The notes: generated from the sequence alone by a model not told the origin. A DNA stretch of 29,211 nucleotides from Oscillospiraceae bacterium (GCA_029240015.1 JARBTU010000001.1:1-29211); one strand, 5' to 3'. Numbered from the stretch's first letter, positions 14,229-23,000 are shown. Program-made: numbers and translations.

Positions 14229-14849
14229 CTATTTATATGGTCTGATAAAATGCTGTGTCCAATAAAGTGTTCCGTTTGATTTTTTAGCCGCACCTACACC
14301 GATCTGGCTATATGATGTGGATAAGATATTCGCTCTGTGTCCCGCGGAGTTCATCCATGCATTTACAACTTCCTTGGCTGTTCTTTGACCGTAAGCAATG
14401 TTTTCGCCAGCGGAAGAGAACTTGAGCCCGAAGCTCTGCATCATATCAAAAGGAGAACCATAGGTTGGAGATTGGTGAGCAAAATAGTTTTTATTAATCA
14501 TGTCCTGAGATTTATATCTTGCTACCCTTGAAAGCTGCCAGTTTTCTGTAAGAGCAGGCAGCCCTCTGCTGGTACGCTCAATATTTGTAAGTCTGATGAC
14601 TTCTTTTTCAAACGATTGAAGTGAAGAAGCTTCCGGAATTTTAATCTTTTGTCCCGGATAAATCATGCTGGGATTTTTCAGGCTCGGGTTGGCTGCTATA
14701 AGCTCTGAAATTCCTATCTGATATTTAACAGCAATCTTCCACATAGAATCGCCTTTGGCAACGGTATATGTTGTTCCCTGCGCAAATGCAGTAAGATTTA
14801 CCGCAAGTGCAAGAATAACCGTCACTGCTAATATTCTTAATTTTTTCAT
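14229..14849 (-). CDS. Secreted LysM and CAP (SCP-like) domain protein
   Basis: The 206-residue precursor has a signal peptide (KKLRILAVTVILALAVNLTAFAQ, with likely cleavage after AFA). Residues of about 27-71 form one LysM peptidoglycan-binding domain (YTVAKGDSMWKIAVKY to YPGQKIKIP). Residues of about 82-206 form a CAP domain with NIERTSRGLPAL, YFAHQSPTYGSPFDMM, GENIAYGQ, AWMNSAGHRANIL and IGVGAA. It resembles the YkwD-like proteins of spore formers, probably wall- or spore-coat-associated; the biochemical role is unknown. SD GGAGGTG lies before the ATG. A TATAAT is visible on minus near 14905 but has no clear -35 partner. Confidence 0.92.
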   Translation of the reverse strand: MKKLRILAVTVILALAVNLTAFAQGTTYTVAKGDSMWKIAVKYQIGISELIAANPSLKNPSMIYPGQKIKIPEASSLQSFEKEVIRLTNIERTSRGLPALTENWQLSRVARYKSQDMINKNYFAHQSPTYGSPFDMMQSFGLKFSSAGENIAYGQRTAKEVVNAWMNSAGHRANILSTSYSQIGVGAAKKSNGTLYWTQHFIRPYK

Positions 14850-15058
14850 GTTTATTCACCTCCTACAATATTTTTTCCTTATCGGACGCAATTATCCTGT
14901 GGGGATTATATTGCCTGTTTTAAAAGAATTTAGTAAACAAACAATGAAAAATTTGCTTTAAAAAATTTTAATATCTTAAATATATTATTCTCAAAATAAG
15001 GTGATTTATAAAAATATAAAAACTAAAATTTTATTGCAAAAGCTGTAAAGCAAAATAC

Positions 15059-15087
15059 TTGACAATCAAATGTTCATGTTGTATACT
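15059..15087 (+). promoter_or_regulatory. Promoter of the ylxM-ffh operon
   Basis: TTGACA (15059-15064) and TATACT (15082-15087) are spaced by 17 bp, 55 bp before the ylxM ATG. The remaining 14850-15058 stretch is very AT-rich and has no recognisable gene. Confidence 0.85.
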
Positions 15088-15142
15088 TGGTAACAGTGTA
15101 AAGAGAAAATCTTTATCCCCTTGTATTTATGGAGGATTTCTG

Positions 15143-15517
15143 ATGAATACAAAAAACTTGGAAGTTTCCGTTCTTCTTGATTTTTATGGCGAAATGCTGA
15201 CCGAAAAACAGCGTGACCTGGTGGAACTTTATTATAATGAGGACTTGTCTCTTGCAGAGATTGCCGAACTTGAAAAAATAACAAGGCAAGGTGTTCGGGA
15301 CAGTATCAAACGCGGGGAAGCTTTTTTGTTTGAACTGGAACAAAAGCTTGGCATGGTCAAACGCTTTCAGAATCTTTCCCAGACATTGGAACAAATTAAT
15401 GAACTTGCAATGAACTCCTACCATATTAACGATCAATATAAATACTCAAAAGAAATTGAAATAAATTTAAAAAAAATCAACGAATTGGTTCAAGATATTT
15501 TGGATGAAAATCTTTGA
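15143..15517 (+). CDS. ylxM: Putative SRP-associated DNA-binding protein YlxM (UPF0122)
   Basis: The 124-residue protein has a sigma-70 region 4-like helix-turn-helix: LTEKQRDLVELYYNEDLSLA, then EIAELEKITRQGVRDSIKRGE. That is the YlxM/p13 family signature. It usually precedes ffh and may modulate SRP, but its function is poorly defined. The ATG at 15143 follows TGGAGG by 7 nt; a longer reading from a TTG at 15059 begins in the promoter and is rejected. The C-terminal 50 residues are helical and charged. Confidence 0.9.
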   Translation: MNTKNLEVSVLLDFYGEMLTEKQRDLVELYYNEDLSLAEIAELEKITRQGVRDSIKRGEAFLFELEQKLGMVKRFQNLSQTLEQINELAMNSYHINDQYKYSKEIEINLKKINELVQDILDENL

Positions 15518-15532
15518 GAGGAATGAAGCAAC

Positions 15533-16870
15533 TTGGCATTTGAGGGACTTTCCGAAAAGCTTTCCGGCGCTTTTAAACGATTAAAGTCAAAAGGAAAATT
15601 AAATGAGTCCGATGTAAAAGAAGCGATGCGCGAAGTGCGGCTTGCTCTTTTGGAAGCGGATGTTAACTATAAAGTCGTAAAAGATTTTGTTTCAAAAGTT
15701 AGCGAACGTTCAGTGGGTGCGGAAGTTTTGCAAAGCCTTACTCCTGCCCAGCAAGTGATCAAAATCGTAAACGAAGAACTTAGCTCACTGATGGGGAGCG
15801 AAAATTCCAGAATCAACTTTCCGTCCAAGCCGCCATGTGTTATTATGATGTGTGGATTGCAAGGAAGCGGTAAAACAACGCACACCGCAAAACTTGCGAA
15901 ATATTTTATTGCTCAGGGCAGACGCCCTTTGCTGGTTGCGTGTGACGTTTATCGTCCCGCTGCGATTACACAACTTCAGGTTGTTGGCGAAAGAGTTGGC
16001 GCAAAAGTTTTTGAAATGGGCAATATCGACCCGGTCAAGATTGCAAAAGAAGCCGTAAAACATGCGAAAGATCACGGCAACGACATTGTAATTCTCGACA
16101 CCGCCGGTCGTTTGCATATAGATGAACAATTGATGGGTGAACTAAAACGCATCAAATCCGAAGTGGAGCCGAATGAGATTTTGTTGGTCGTGGATTCCAT
16201 GACAGGTCAGGATGCTGTTAATGTTGCCACTTCTTTCAACGAGACGCTTGGTATCGATGGTGTTGTATTAACCAAGTTAGACGGTGATACTCGTGGCGGT
16301 GCGGCACTGTCTGTTCTTGCCGTAACAGGAAAACCGATTAAGTTTTCAGGTATCGGCGAAAAGATGGAGGACCTTGAGCCGTTCCACCCTGAACGTATGG
16401 CGTCAAGAATCCTTGGTATGGGCGACGTTTTAACATTGATTGAAAAAGCTCAAACCCAAGTGGACGAAAAAGAAGCCAAGCAGTTGGCTCAAAAACTGAA
16501 AGAAAACAGCTTTGATTTGAATGACTTATTGGATCAAATGAAGCAGATTCAAAAAATGGGTCCGCTTAAACAAATTATGTCCATGTTTCCAGGCATGGGA
16601 AAACAACTTGAAAACGTTGACATTGACGACCGTCAACTGCTTCGTATCGAAGCGATGATTACATCTATGACGCCAAAAGAACGAGCAAAACCAAGTATTA
16701 TCAATCCGGGCAGAAAGCGGAGAATCGCTACGGGCAGCGGAATGAAAGTGGAAGATGTAAACCGTCTTCTCAAGCAATTTGAACAAATGCAAAAAATGAT
16801 GAAACAGTTTAGCGGAAAAAACAAAAAAGGCAAACGAAAAATGATGATGCCGCCCGGCATGCCGTTTTAA
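15533..16870 (+). CDS. ffh: Signal recognition particle GTPase Ffh
   Basis: The 445-residue protein has an N domain (1-90), a G domain (about 95-295) and a methionine-rich M domain (about 300-445). GTPase motifs are GLQGSGKTTHTAKLA (G1), DTAGRLH (G3) and TKLDGD (G4). The M domain has the RNA-binding GSGMKVEDVNRLLKQFEQM segment and ends MMMPPGMPF. With 4.5S/6S RNA it targets nascent membrane proteins to FtsY. Translation begins at TTG (15533) with GAGAGG 11 nt upstream; no in-frame ATG precedes the N domain. It is 15 nt after ylxM. Confidence 0.97.
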   Translation: MAFEGLSEKLSGAFKRLKSKGKLNESDVKEAMREVRLALLEADVNYKVVKDFVSKVSERSVGAEVLQSLTPAQQVIKIVNEELSSLMGSENSRINFPSKPPCVIMMCGLQGSGKTTHTAKLAKYFIAQGRRPLLVACDVYRPAAITQLQVVGERVGAKVFEMGNIDPVKIAKEAVKHAKDHGNDIVILDTAGRLHIDEQLMGELKRIKSEVEPNEILLVVDSMTGQDAVNVATSFNETLGIDGVVLTKLDGDTRGGAALSVLAVTGKPIKFSGIGEKMEDLEPFHPERMASRILGMGDVLTLIEKAQTQVDEKEAKQLAQKLKENSFDLNDLLDQMKQIQKMGPLKQIMSMFPGMGKQLENVDIDDRQLLRIEAMITSMTPKERAKPSIINPGRKRRIATGSGMKVEDVNRLLKQFEQMQKMMKQFSGKNKKGKRKMMMPPGMPF

Positions 16871-16889
16871 TTTTTATTTTTGATATTGC

Positions 16890-16935
16890 TCCCGATAATC
16901 GGGATGTAAATATATATTTCAAAGGGTTTCCCTTT
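16890..16935 (+). other. Two short hairpins in the ffh-rpsP spacer
   Basis: TCCCG-ATAAT-CGGGA (16890-16904) and AAAGGG-TTT-CCCTTT (16921-16935) lie between ffh and the rpsP SD (AGGAGGTG). They are too weak to call terminators. They may affect processing or rpsP translation. Confidence 0.35.
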
Positions 16936-16955
16936 TATCAGGAGGTGACAGTATA

Positions 16956-17198
16956 ATGGCTGTTAAAATAAGACTACGTCGTATGGGCGCTAAAAAAGCT
17001 CCTTTTTATCGTATCGTTGTTGCTGATTCAAGATATCCTCGTGACGGAAGATTTATTGAAGAGATCGGTTATTACGACCCAACCAAAAACCCATCCGTAA
17101 TTAAAATCGACGCTGAGAAAGCTCAGAAATGGATGGCAAACGGAGCACAACCAACCGACACCGTAAAGAAAATTTTAAAAGAGAACAGTTCTCTTTAA
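16956..17198 (+). CDS. rpsP: 30S ribosomal protein S16
   Basis: The 80-residue product starts MAVKIRLRRMGAKKAPFYRI and contains VVADSRYPRDGRFIEEIGYY and DPTKNP, the S16 core. It binds 16S rRNA early in 30S assembly. A strong AGGAGGTG precedes the ATG. It lies in the usual ffh-rpsP-khpA-rimM-trmD order. Confidence 0.98.
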   Translation: MAVKIRLRRMGAKKAPFYRIVVADSRYPRDGRFIEEIGYYDPTKNPSVIKIDAEKAQKWMANGAQPTDTVKKILKENSSL

Positions 17199-17249
17199 TT
17201 TTTAAACCAAATTGCTAATGCTATATTTAAGGATTTGAGGGCAATTGCT

Positions 17250-17483
17250 ATGAAAGACTTATTAATTACGATTGCAAAAGGACTTGTTGAAAACAAGGAC
17301 GCAGTCAACGTTACAGTTGACGAACCAAACGAGGATGGCATTGTGGTTTATCACCTCAACGTCGCTCCTGACGACATGGGACGCGTTATTGGCAAGCAAG
17401 GCCGAATTGCAAAAGCATTGCGAACATTGATGCGTGCCGGTGCAAGTCGCATCAACGAAAAGATCATGGTCGAAATCGACTGA
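17250..17483 (+). CDS. khpA: KH-domain RNA-binding protein KhpA
   Basis: The 77-residue protein is a single type II KH domain; the GxxG loop is in DDMGRVIGKQGRIAKALRTL. In Bacillota KhpA pairs with KhpB (Jag/EloR) and affects cell elongation and RNA metabolism. The start is set at ATG 17250 with GAGGG 8 nt upstream, rather than the TTG five codons earlier, which overlaps that SD. It is also known as YlqC and sits between rpsP and rimM. Confidence 0.93.
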   Translation: MKDLLITIAKGLVENKDAVNVTVDEPNEDGIVVYHLNVAPDDMGRVIGKQGRIAKALRTLMRAGASRINEKIMVEID

Positions 17484-17496
17484 TTTTTTCACTTTA

Positions 17497-17539
17497 TATT
17501 TCAAGGGAATGTGAGCTTTGCCTGCATTCCCTTGAAATA
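17497..17539 (+). other. Perfect 15-bp intercistronic hairpin between khpA and rimM
   Basis: TATTTCAAGGGAATG and its exact complement flank a 13-nt loop. A T run precedes rather than follows the stem, so on the plus strand it is a poor terminator. It may set 3' processing or partial attenuation between khpA and rimM. Confidence 0.55.
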
Positions 17540-17608
17540 ATTTATTCAGAAAATCCCGTATGTTACGTTTATATATGAAAACAATAGTGTTTAGGAGGTT
17601 TTTAAAAG

Positions 17609-18133
17609 ATGGAAGAAAAAAGCCTTTATCTTGAAATAGGAAAAATCGTTTCAACCCACGGAATCCACGGGGAGGTCCGCGTTCAGCCATGGTGCAATAC
17701 ACCAGAATTTTTAACTGAATTCTATTTTTTATATCTTGACCGTCAAAAGAAACGAATCGAAATTGAACGCTCAAGAGCACAAAAAAATATCGTCATCATG
17801 AAAATTCAGGGAGTAGACGATATAGAACAGGCATTAGCGCTGAGGAACAAAATTGTTTATGCCAGCCGAGAAGACATGGAGCTTGAAGAAGGCTCTTATT
17901 TTATACAAGACCTAATCGGAATAAAGGTCATTGACGCAGACAATTCCGAAAAATCTTACGGCACTTTAACCGATGTTCTTCAAACTGGAGCAAACGATGT
18001 TTATCAAATAACGGATGAAAATAAAAAAGAAGTTTTGATTCCCGCGATTGCTGATGTTGTGATTAAAACGGATTTAGAGAATAATCAAATGGTGATCAGA
18101 CCGTTGAAAGGCTTGTTTGACGATGAGGATTGA
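17609..18133 (+). CDS. rimM: 16S rRNA processing/30S maturation factor RimM
   Basis: The 174-residue protein has the RimM N-terminal barrel (LEIGKIVSTHGIHGEVRVQP) and a C-terminal PRC-barrel (YFIQDLIGIKVIDAD, TDVLQTGANDVYQI, VLIPAIADVVIKTD). It binds S19 and helps mature the 30S head. SD AGGAGG lies before the ATG. Its end overlaps the start of trmD by 11 nt, implying translational coupling. Confidence 0.95.
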   Translation: MEEKSLYLEIGKIVSTHGIHGEVRVQPWCNTPEFLTEFYFLYLDRQKKRIEIERSRAQKNIVIMKIQGVDDIEQALALRNKIVYASREDMELEEGSYFIQDLIGIKVIDADNSEKSYGTLTDVLQTGANDVYQITDENKKEVLIPAIADVVIKTDLENNQMVIRPLKGLFDDED

Positions 18134-18857
18134 TATTGCAACACTGTTCCCCGAAATGTGCGAAACGGTTCTTAACGAAAGTATTGTAGGCAGAGCAAGA
18201 AAAAATAGTCTCGTTGAAATTGTCTGCCACAACATCAGAGATTATACTTTGGACAAGCACCGCCGCGTTGATGACACCCCGTACGGCGGCGGAAAAGGAA
18301 TGGTCATGCAAGCCGACCCGATTTTCAAATGTTATCAGCAAGTTTGTGAAATCATTGGCACAAAACCACACGTTATTTATATGAGCCCTCAGGGCAAACC
18401 GCTCGTTCAGACACGTTCAATGGAACTTTCCAAGTTTGAGTATATTTTTATCCTCTGCGGACATTATGAAGGCGTGGATGAAAGAATTATTACGACTATT
18501 GTTGACGAGGAAGTTTCGATTGGGGATTATGTATTGACGGGAGGCGAACTCCCCGCATTGGTTTTAACCGATTCGATTGTCCGCCTTTGTGATGGTGTTT
18601 TGTCTGACAGTGAGTGTTTTGAGCAGGAAAGCCATTTCAACGGACTTCTGGAATATCCGCAATACACCCGTCCCGAGGTTTGGCAAGAACAACAAGTGCC
18701 TGAAGTGCTTTTATCTGGTCATCACGCCAATATTGAAAGCTGGAGAAAAGAACAAAGCTTAATACGCACACTTAACAAACGCCCTGACATGCTGGAAAAT
18801 GCTGTGTTGACCGAAAAAGATCAAAAGACTTTAAAATATATTATCACGCAAAAATAA
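18123..18857 (+). CDS. trmD: tRNA (guanine37-N1)-methyltransferase TrmD
   Basis: This 244-residue SPOUT enzyme methylates G37 of tRNAs with SAM, preventing +1 frameshifting. It starts MRIDIATLFPEM and contains the trefoil-knot segments YMSPQGKPLVQ, LCGHYEGVDERI and SIGDYVLTGGELPAL, plus the tRNA-binding RVDDTPYGGGKGMVMQ. The ATG at 18123 gives the family-standard N-terminus; a TTG two codons upstream is less likely. The usual next gene, rplS (L19), is absent; HPr follows behind its own promoter. Confidence 0.96.
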   Translation: MRIDIATLFPEMCETVLNESIVGRARKNSLVEIVCHNIRDYTLDKHRRVDDTPYGGGKGMVMQADPIFKCYQQVCEIIGTKPHVIYMSPQGKPLVQTRSMELSKFEYIFILCGHYEGVDERIITTIVDEEVSIGDYVLTGGELPALVLTDSIVRLCDGVLSDSECFEQESHFNGLLEYPQYTRPEVWQEQQVPEVLLSGHHANIESWRKEQSLIRTLNKRPDMLENAVLTEKDQKTLKYIITQK

Positions 18858-19001
18858 TTATTTTTGTAATTCTAATATTCAAAATGTTAATAATGTTGAA
18901 AACTTTATGGTGTAATTGCACAACTATGTGCTTCTATATCCTATAATTATCGGAAAAAAGCAGAAATTCAGCGATTTATTGTTTTTTTGCTTTCCCTTTC
19001 G

Positions 19002-19029
19002 TTGACGGTTGTTTTATTTATGCTATAAT
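19002..19029 (+). promoter_or_regulatory. Promoter of the HPr gene
   Basis: TTGACG (19002-19007) and TATAAT (19024-19029) are separated by 16 bp, 54 bp upstream of the ATG. The rest of 18858-19001 shows no clear terminator after trmD and no gene. Confidence 0.75.
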
Positions 19030-19082
19030 TAAAATTACAATAATATTGAACGAATACATTGATTGTATAGGAGAGAAAAATA

Positions 19083-19346
19083 ATGTTTGTAAAAGAGGTT
19101 TCTGTTCAAAACCAGGTAGGACTGCACGCAAGACCTGCGACATTCTTTATACAAAAAGCAAATGAATTTAAATCTTCCATATGGGTTGAAAAAGACGAAC
19201 GCAGAGTGAACGCAAAAAGCTTACTTGGCGTTTTATCTTTGGGTATAGTTGGCGGCACAGACATCAAAATCATTGCTGACGGCGCAGATGAAAAAGAAGC
19301 TGTTGACGGATTGATTAACCTTGTTGATTCGGGTTTTGCCGAATAA
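19083..19346 (+). CDS. ptsH: Phosphocarrier protein HPr
   Basis: The 87-residue protein has QVGLHARPA with the active-site His at position 15, and NAKSLLGVLSLGI with Ser at position 46, the HPr-kinase site of Bacillota. It relays phosphate from enzyme I to sugar-specific EII complexes and, when Ser46 is phosphorylated, acts with CcpA in catabolite repression. His15 argues against the Crh paralogue. SD AGGAG lies 10 nt before the ATG. No ptsI is adjacent, and a strong terminator follows, so it is monocistronic. Confidence 0.93.
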   Translation: MFVKEVSVQNQVGLHARPATFFIQKANEFKSSIWVEKDERRVNAKSLLGVLSLGIVGGTDIKIIADGADEKEAVDGLINLVDSGFAE

Positions 19347-19364
19347 CTAAGACGTTGTATATTG

Positions 19365-19400
19365 GCGTTGCCCTGAACGTGGGCAACGCTTTTGTTCTTT
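19365..19400 (+). terminator. Intrinsic terminator after ptsH
   Basis: GCGTTGCCC-TGAACGT-GGGCAACGC is a 9-bp GC-rich stem followed by TTTTGTTCTTT. Confidence 0.9.
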
Positions 19401-19438
19401 ATAAAAACATATCTTCTTGAGAATTGCGGCGGTTTTTT

Positions 19439-21265
19439 ATGAATGATAGAATTGAATTTTTACAGCAAAAAGCAAGAGATTTAACCACATCCCCGGGGGT
19501 TTATCTGATGAAAGACAAATCCTCCAAAATCATTTATGTGGGAAAAGCCAAAAACTTGACCAATCGGGTAAGAAGCTATTTCAGAAGCTCGGCAAAGCAT
19601 GACCCGAAAGTTGCCAAAATGGTTGAAAACGTTTTTGATTTTGACTACATCGTGACCGATAGTGAGTTTGAAGCACTTGTTTTGGAATGCAGCCTAATCA
19701 AACAGTATAATCCCAAATACAACATCCTTCTTAAAGATGACAAGGGTTATCACTATATCAGAGTTACCAATGAAGAGTTCCCAAGAATCACGGCAGAAAA
19801 AATGAAAACCGAAAATGACACTCATCTTGGACCTTATACAAGCAGTTTTTCGGTCAAACAATCAGTTGATGAAGCAAACCGTGTGTTTATGCTCCCAACC
19901 TGCAAGAGAAAATTCCCGCAGGATTTTAAAAAACAGCGCCCTTGTCTTAATTATCACATCAAAAAATGTGCAGGGATTTGCAAAGGCAATATTTCCGAAT
20001 CAGATTATCAGGATACCATTTCACAGGCGATTGACTATATCAAAAAAGGCAGTGCAAACTCCGTGAAAAGTCTGACCTATCAAATGGAACAGGCGGCGGA
20101 AGATCTTGATTTTGAAAGAGCAGCAAAGCTTCGTGACCGAATTCAAGCGATTTCAAAACTCAATGAATCTCAAAAGGTTATCCGATCCGATGAAAAGGAA
20201 CAAGATGTAATATCCGGCGCACAGAACTACGATATGGCAGCGTTTGTGGTGCTAAAGTTCAGAAACGGTCAGCTTGTTGATAAAGAAAATTTTATTTTCT
20301 CCGATGTTTTTAACCTTTCCGATGCCAGAAATGAATTTTTGACAAGATACTATTCAAACAATGTAGATATTCCGAAAATTATTACGCTGGACGAATCTAT
20401 TGAAAATATCGAGCTTGTCCGCGAATATCTTTGCTCATTGGCAAAACACAGTGTGCATATCAATATCCCACAAAAAGGCGAACAAAAAAAGCTTGTTCTG
20501 ATGGCAATGAACAATGCATCCGAACAGCTTTCTAACAAGGTCAACCTCACAGGGAAAGAAGTCGCGGCTTTAGATGAACTGACCAGGCTGCTTGGGCTTG
20601 CTTCCACTCCCAGATATATCGAATCTTATGACATTTCCAATCTTGGCGACAGCGGAATCGTTGCGGGGATGGTAGTTTTTGAAAACGGTCGCCCGCTCAA
20701 ATCCGCATACAAGCGGTTCTCTTTGCGCGATATGCCAACAAGAGACGATTATGGCGCCATGTCACAGGTTATTGAACGAAGACTCAACCGTTATCTGGAA
20801 CAGAAAGATTCCGGCGAAGGGTTTGGACGTCTCCCCGACCTCATCCTTTTGGATGGAGGAAAGGGTCATGTCAGCACTATTGAACCCATCATCCAACGGG
20901 TTGGGCTTTCCATCCCTGTTTTCGGAATGGTCAAAGATGACAGGCACAGAACTCGTGCCATTGCCACAGACGGTGGAGAGATTTCCATCACAAGCACCCG
21001 CTCCGCCTTCCATCTTGTTTCGAAGATTCAGGACGAAGTTCACCGTTTCGCCATCAGCTATCAACGAAAAACCAGAAAAAAATCTATGTTCCAGATGGAA
21101 CTTACCAAGATAGATGGAATAGGCCCCAAAAAGACCGAAAAAATAATAACTTATTTTAAAACAAAAGACGCACTTAAAGCCGCAACTACTCAGGACCTGC
21201 AAAAAATTGCGGGCGTATCTTCTGAGAAGGCTCAACAACTTTTCGAACTGATTCAAAACTTATAA
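19439..21265 (+). CDS. uvrC: Excinuclease ABC subunit C
   Basis: The 608-residue UvrC makes both incisions in nucleotide excision repair. Domains in order: GIY-YIG nuclease (about 10-95; GVYLMKDKSSKIIYVGKAKN), UVR motif (about 200-235; MEQAAEDLDFERAAKLRDRI), RNase H-like endonuclease (about 370-530; ESYDISNLGDSGIVAGMV and LPDLILLDGGKGHVS) and a C-terminal helix-hairpin-helix (DGIGPKKTEKII, IAGVSSEKAQQLFEL). Length is normal. ATG 19439 gives the usual N-terminus, but its SD is weak (GGCGG 6 nt away), and an in-frame TTG at 19424 is an alternative. The nearby HD-domain gene is 31 nt downstream. Confidence 0.96.
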   Translation: MNDRIEFLQQKARDLTTSPGVYLMKDKSSKIIYVGKAKNLTNRVRSYFRSSAKHDPKVAKMVENVFDFDYIVTDSEFEALVLECSLIKQYNPKYNILLKDDKGYHYIRVTNEEFPRITAEKMKTENDTHLGPYTSSFSVKQSVDEANRVFMLPTCKRKFPQDFKKQRPCLNYHIKKCAGICKGNISESDYQDTISQAIDYIKKGSANSVKSLTYQMEQAAEDLDFERAAKLRDRIQAISKLNESQKVIRSDEKEQDVISGAQNYDMAAFVVLKFRNGQLVDKENFIFSDVFNLSDARNEFLTRYYSNNVDIPKIITLDESIENIELVREYLCSLAKHSVHINIPQKGEQKKLVLMAMNNASEQLSNKVNLTGKEVAALDELTRLLGLASTPRYIESYDISNLGDSGIVAGMVVFENGRPLKSAYKRFSLRDMPTRDDYGAMSQVIERRLNRYLEQKDSGEGFGRLPDLILLDGGKGHVSTIEPIIQRVGLSIPVFGMVKDDRHRTRAIATDGGEISITSTRSAFHLVSKIQDEVHRFAISYQRKTRKKSMFQMELTKIDGIGPKKTEKIITYFKTKDALKAATTQDLQKIAGVSSEKAQQLFELIQNL

Positions 21266-21296
21266 TAAACCTTATTTGAATGAAAGGAACATCTAT

Positions 21297-21962
21297 ATGA
21301 ACATCGTTACTTTTGAAGATATTAAAAACAATCCCGATATTCAAATCTATATAAGAAAAGCAGATGAATCGCTGGGCGCGCTGGGTTATACGGAGCACGC
21401 TTTTGCACATGTAACGAGAACCGCCCAAACAGCAAACTATCTTTTAACCGAACTTGGATATTCGGAACGGGATGCTGAACTTGTAAAAATTGCGGCATAT
21501 ATGCACGACATCGGCAACATCGTTAACCGCGTTGACCATGCCCAAAGCGGAGCCGTTATGGCTTTTCGTATTCTTGATAATCTCGGCATGCCCGCCGACG
21601 AGCTTGCAACCGTGATTGGTGCAATAGGCAACCATGACGAGGGAACAGGCGTTCCGGTCAACCATGTTGCAGCGGCACTTATTATTGCAGACAAGACTGA
21701 TGTCCGCAGGACTCGTGTGCGGAATCAGGACATTGCCACTTTTGACATCCATGACCGTGTAAACTATGCCGTTGTGGATTCCCGCTCGATGTTAAGCGAA
21801 GATAAAAAATATATTACGCTGGAACTGACTATTGATACCCATATCTGCGCTGTAATGGACTATTTTGAAATTTTTCTTCGCCGTATGCTTTTATGCAGAA
21901 AAGCCGCCGAATTTTTAGGGTTGACCTTTAAGCTTGTCATTAACAATAATCAGCTTTTATAG
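21297..21962 (+). CDS. HD-domain phosphohydrolase
   Basis: The 221-residue protein has the HD metal-binding pattern: His in EHAFAHV, HD in AAYMHDIGNI, His in AIGNHDEG and Asp in IIADKTDV. These match H...HD...H...D metal-dependent phosphohydrolases, often active on nucleotides or (p)ppGpp-like compounds. The substrate cannot be told. ATG 21297 is chosen for the SD GAAAGGAAC just upstream; a TTG at 21276 would swallow the SD. It probably forms a transcription unit with uvrC. Confidence 0.88.
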   Translation: MNIVTFEDIKNNPDIQIYIRKADESLGALGYTEHAFAHVTRTAQTANYLLTELGYSERDAELVKIAAYMHDIGNIVNRVDHAQSGAVMAFRILDNLGMPADELATVIGAIGNHDEGTGVPVNHVAAALIIADKTDVRRTRVRNQDIATFDIHDRVNYAVVDSRSMLSEDKKYITLELTIDTHICAVMDYFEIFLRRMLLCRKAAEFLGLTFKLVINNNQLL

Positions 21963-22048
21963 CTATAAACCAGTAATAAAACCGCCCTTTTTTTTATATA
22001 AATAGAATTGCAGAGATGCAACTATTACAAAGGGGCGTGGTTTTTGTT

Positions 22049-22912
22049 ATGTCAGGATTCAGCATTGCTTTAAGCGGAGGAGGAGCGGCTTGTTCTGCTC
22101 ATGTGGGAGTTTTAACCGCACTTCACGAAAACGGTCTGATACCGAATGCCGTTTCGGGAACAAGTTCGGGGAGTATCATCGCGAGTCTTTTTGCAATGGG
22201 GCTGACCACGACCGACCTTAAATACCTGATTAAGCAGTTTGCAAAAAAACGAAACGGACTTGTTGATACCGATATTTGGGGCATTATCAAAGCAATTTTC
22301 CAATTGATAACCGGTCAAACAGTGACTCTTCCGGGTCTTTTAAAAGGCAATGCATTGGAAAAACTGATGTTAAAATATACGGGTGGCATCAATATTAAAG
22401 ACGTTGAAATTCCGATTGTGATTCCTGCCGTCGATATCCATAGCGGAAAAACAGTTGCATACACAAACTCCCCAAACCATGTCAGTGTCGAAAACGTTAT
22501 TTGGAAACAAGATGTCGACCTTGCTGCTGTAATCCGCGCAAGCTGCTCATTCCCTGCTGTTTTTCGTCCGAAGGATATTGACGGAATGTGCTTGGTGGAC
22601 GGAGGTGTCACCCACAACCTCCCTGTGGATTTGCTTTGTGCCATCGGAGGGAAAAACGTCATCGCTGTGGATGTTTCCGAAATCTATGTCGAACCCGATG
22701 TGGATAATATCTTTGAAGTGACCTCCCATTCGTTCATGCTGATGAGGAGTGAACTTACGAACTATACTGCAAAGTGTGAGCTGTTAACCATCAAACCCCC
22801 TATGCCAAAAGAAATGGGACTTCTAAGCTTTTGCTGTATGGAAAGATGCTTTGAGATCGGCTATGATACAGCCAGCACATTTATCCCTGTGATAAAAAGC
22901 CTTGTTGAATAA
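22049..22912 (+). CDS. Patatin-like phospholipase / serine hydrolase
   Basis: The 287-residue protein has the patatin catalytic dyad: oxyanion loop SGGGAACSAHVG (Gly10-12), nucleophile motif GTSSG with Ser39, and Asp in LVDGGVTHNLPVD. It is of the bacterial RssA/YlbK-like size and lacks a signal peptide, so a cytoplasmic acyl-hydrolase is predicted; the substrate is unknown. The start is set at ATG 22049. The best SD (AAAGGGG, 22029-22035) is 13 nt away, longer than ideal, and a GTG at 22037 is too close to it. The SD can pair with an upstream CCGCCCTTT. Confidence 0.88.
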   Translation: MSGFSIALSGGGAACSAHVGVLTALHENGLIPNAVSGTSSGSIIASLFAMGLTTTDLKYLIKQFAKKRNGLVDTDIWGIIKAIFQLITGQTVTLPGLLKGNALEKLMLKYTGGINIKDVEIPIVIPAVDIHSGKTVAYTNSPNHVSVENVIWKQDVDLAAVIRASCSFPAVFRPKDIDGMCLVDGGVTHNLPVDLLCAIGGKNVIAVDVSEIYVEPDVDNIFEVTSHSFMLMRSELTNYTAKCELLTIKPPMPKEMGLLSFCCMERCFEIGYDTASTFIPVIKSLVE

Positions 22913-23000
22913 TATCATACCATTATCCGAGCGCTCGTTCTTTTAAGCGCATGATTAAGCCAAACTTTGGGAATACTTTTACATAAAACACAATGTGTGG

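Noticed and set aside
15059..15142. N-terminal extension of YlxM from TTG 15059
   Set aside because: It would begin in the -35 box of the promoter; ATG 15143 has a strong SD and gives the family-standard N-terminus.
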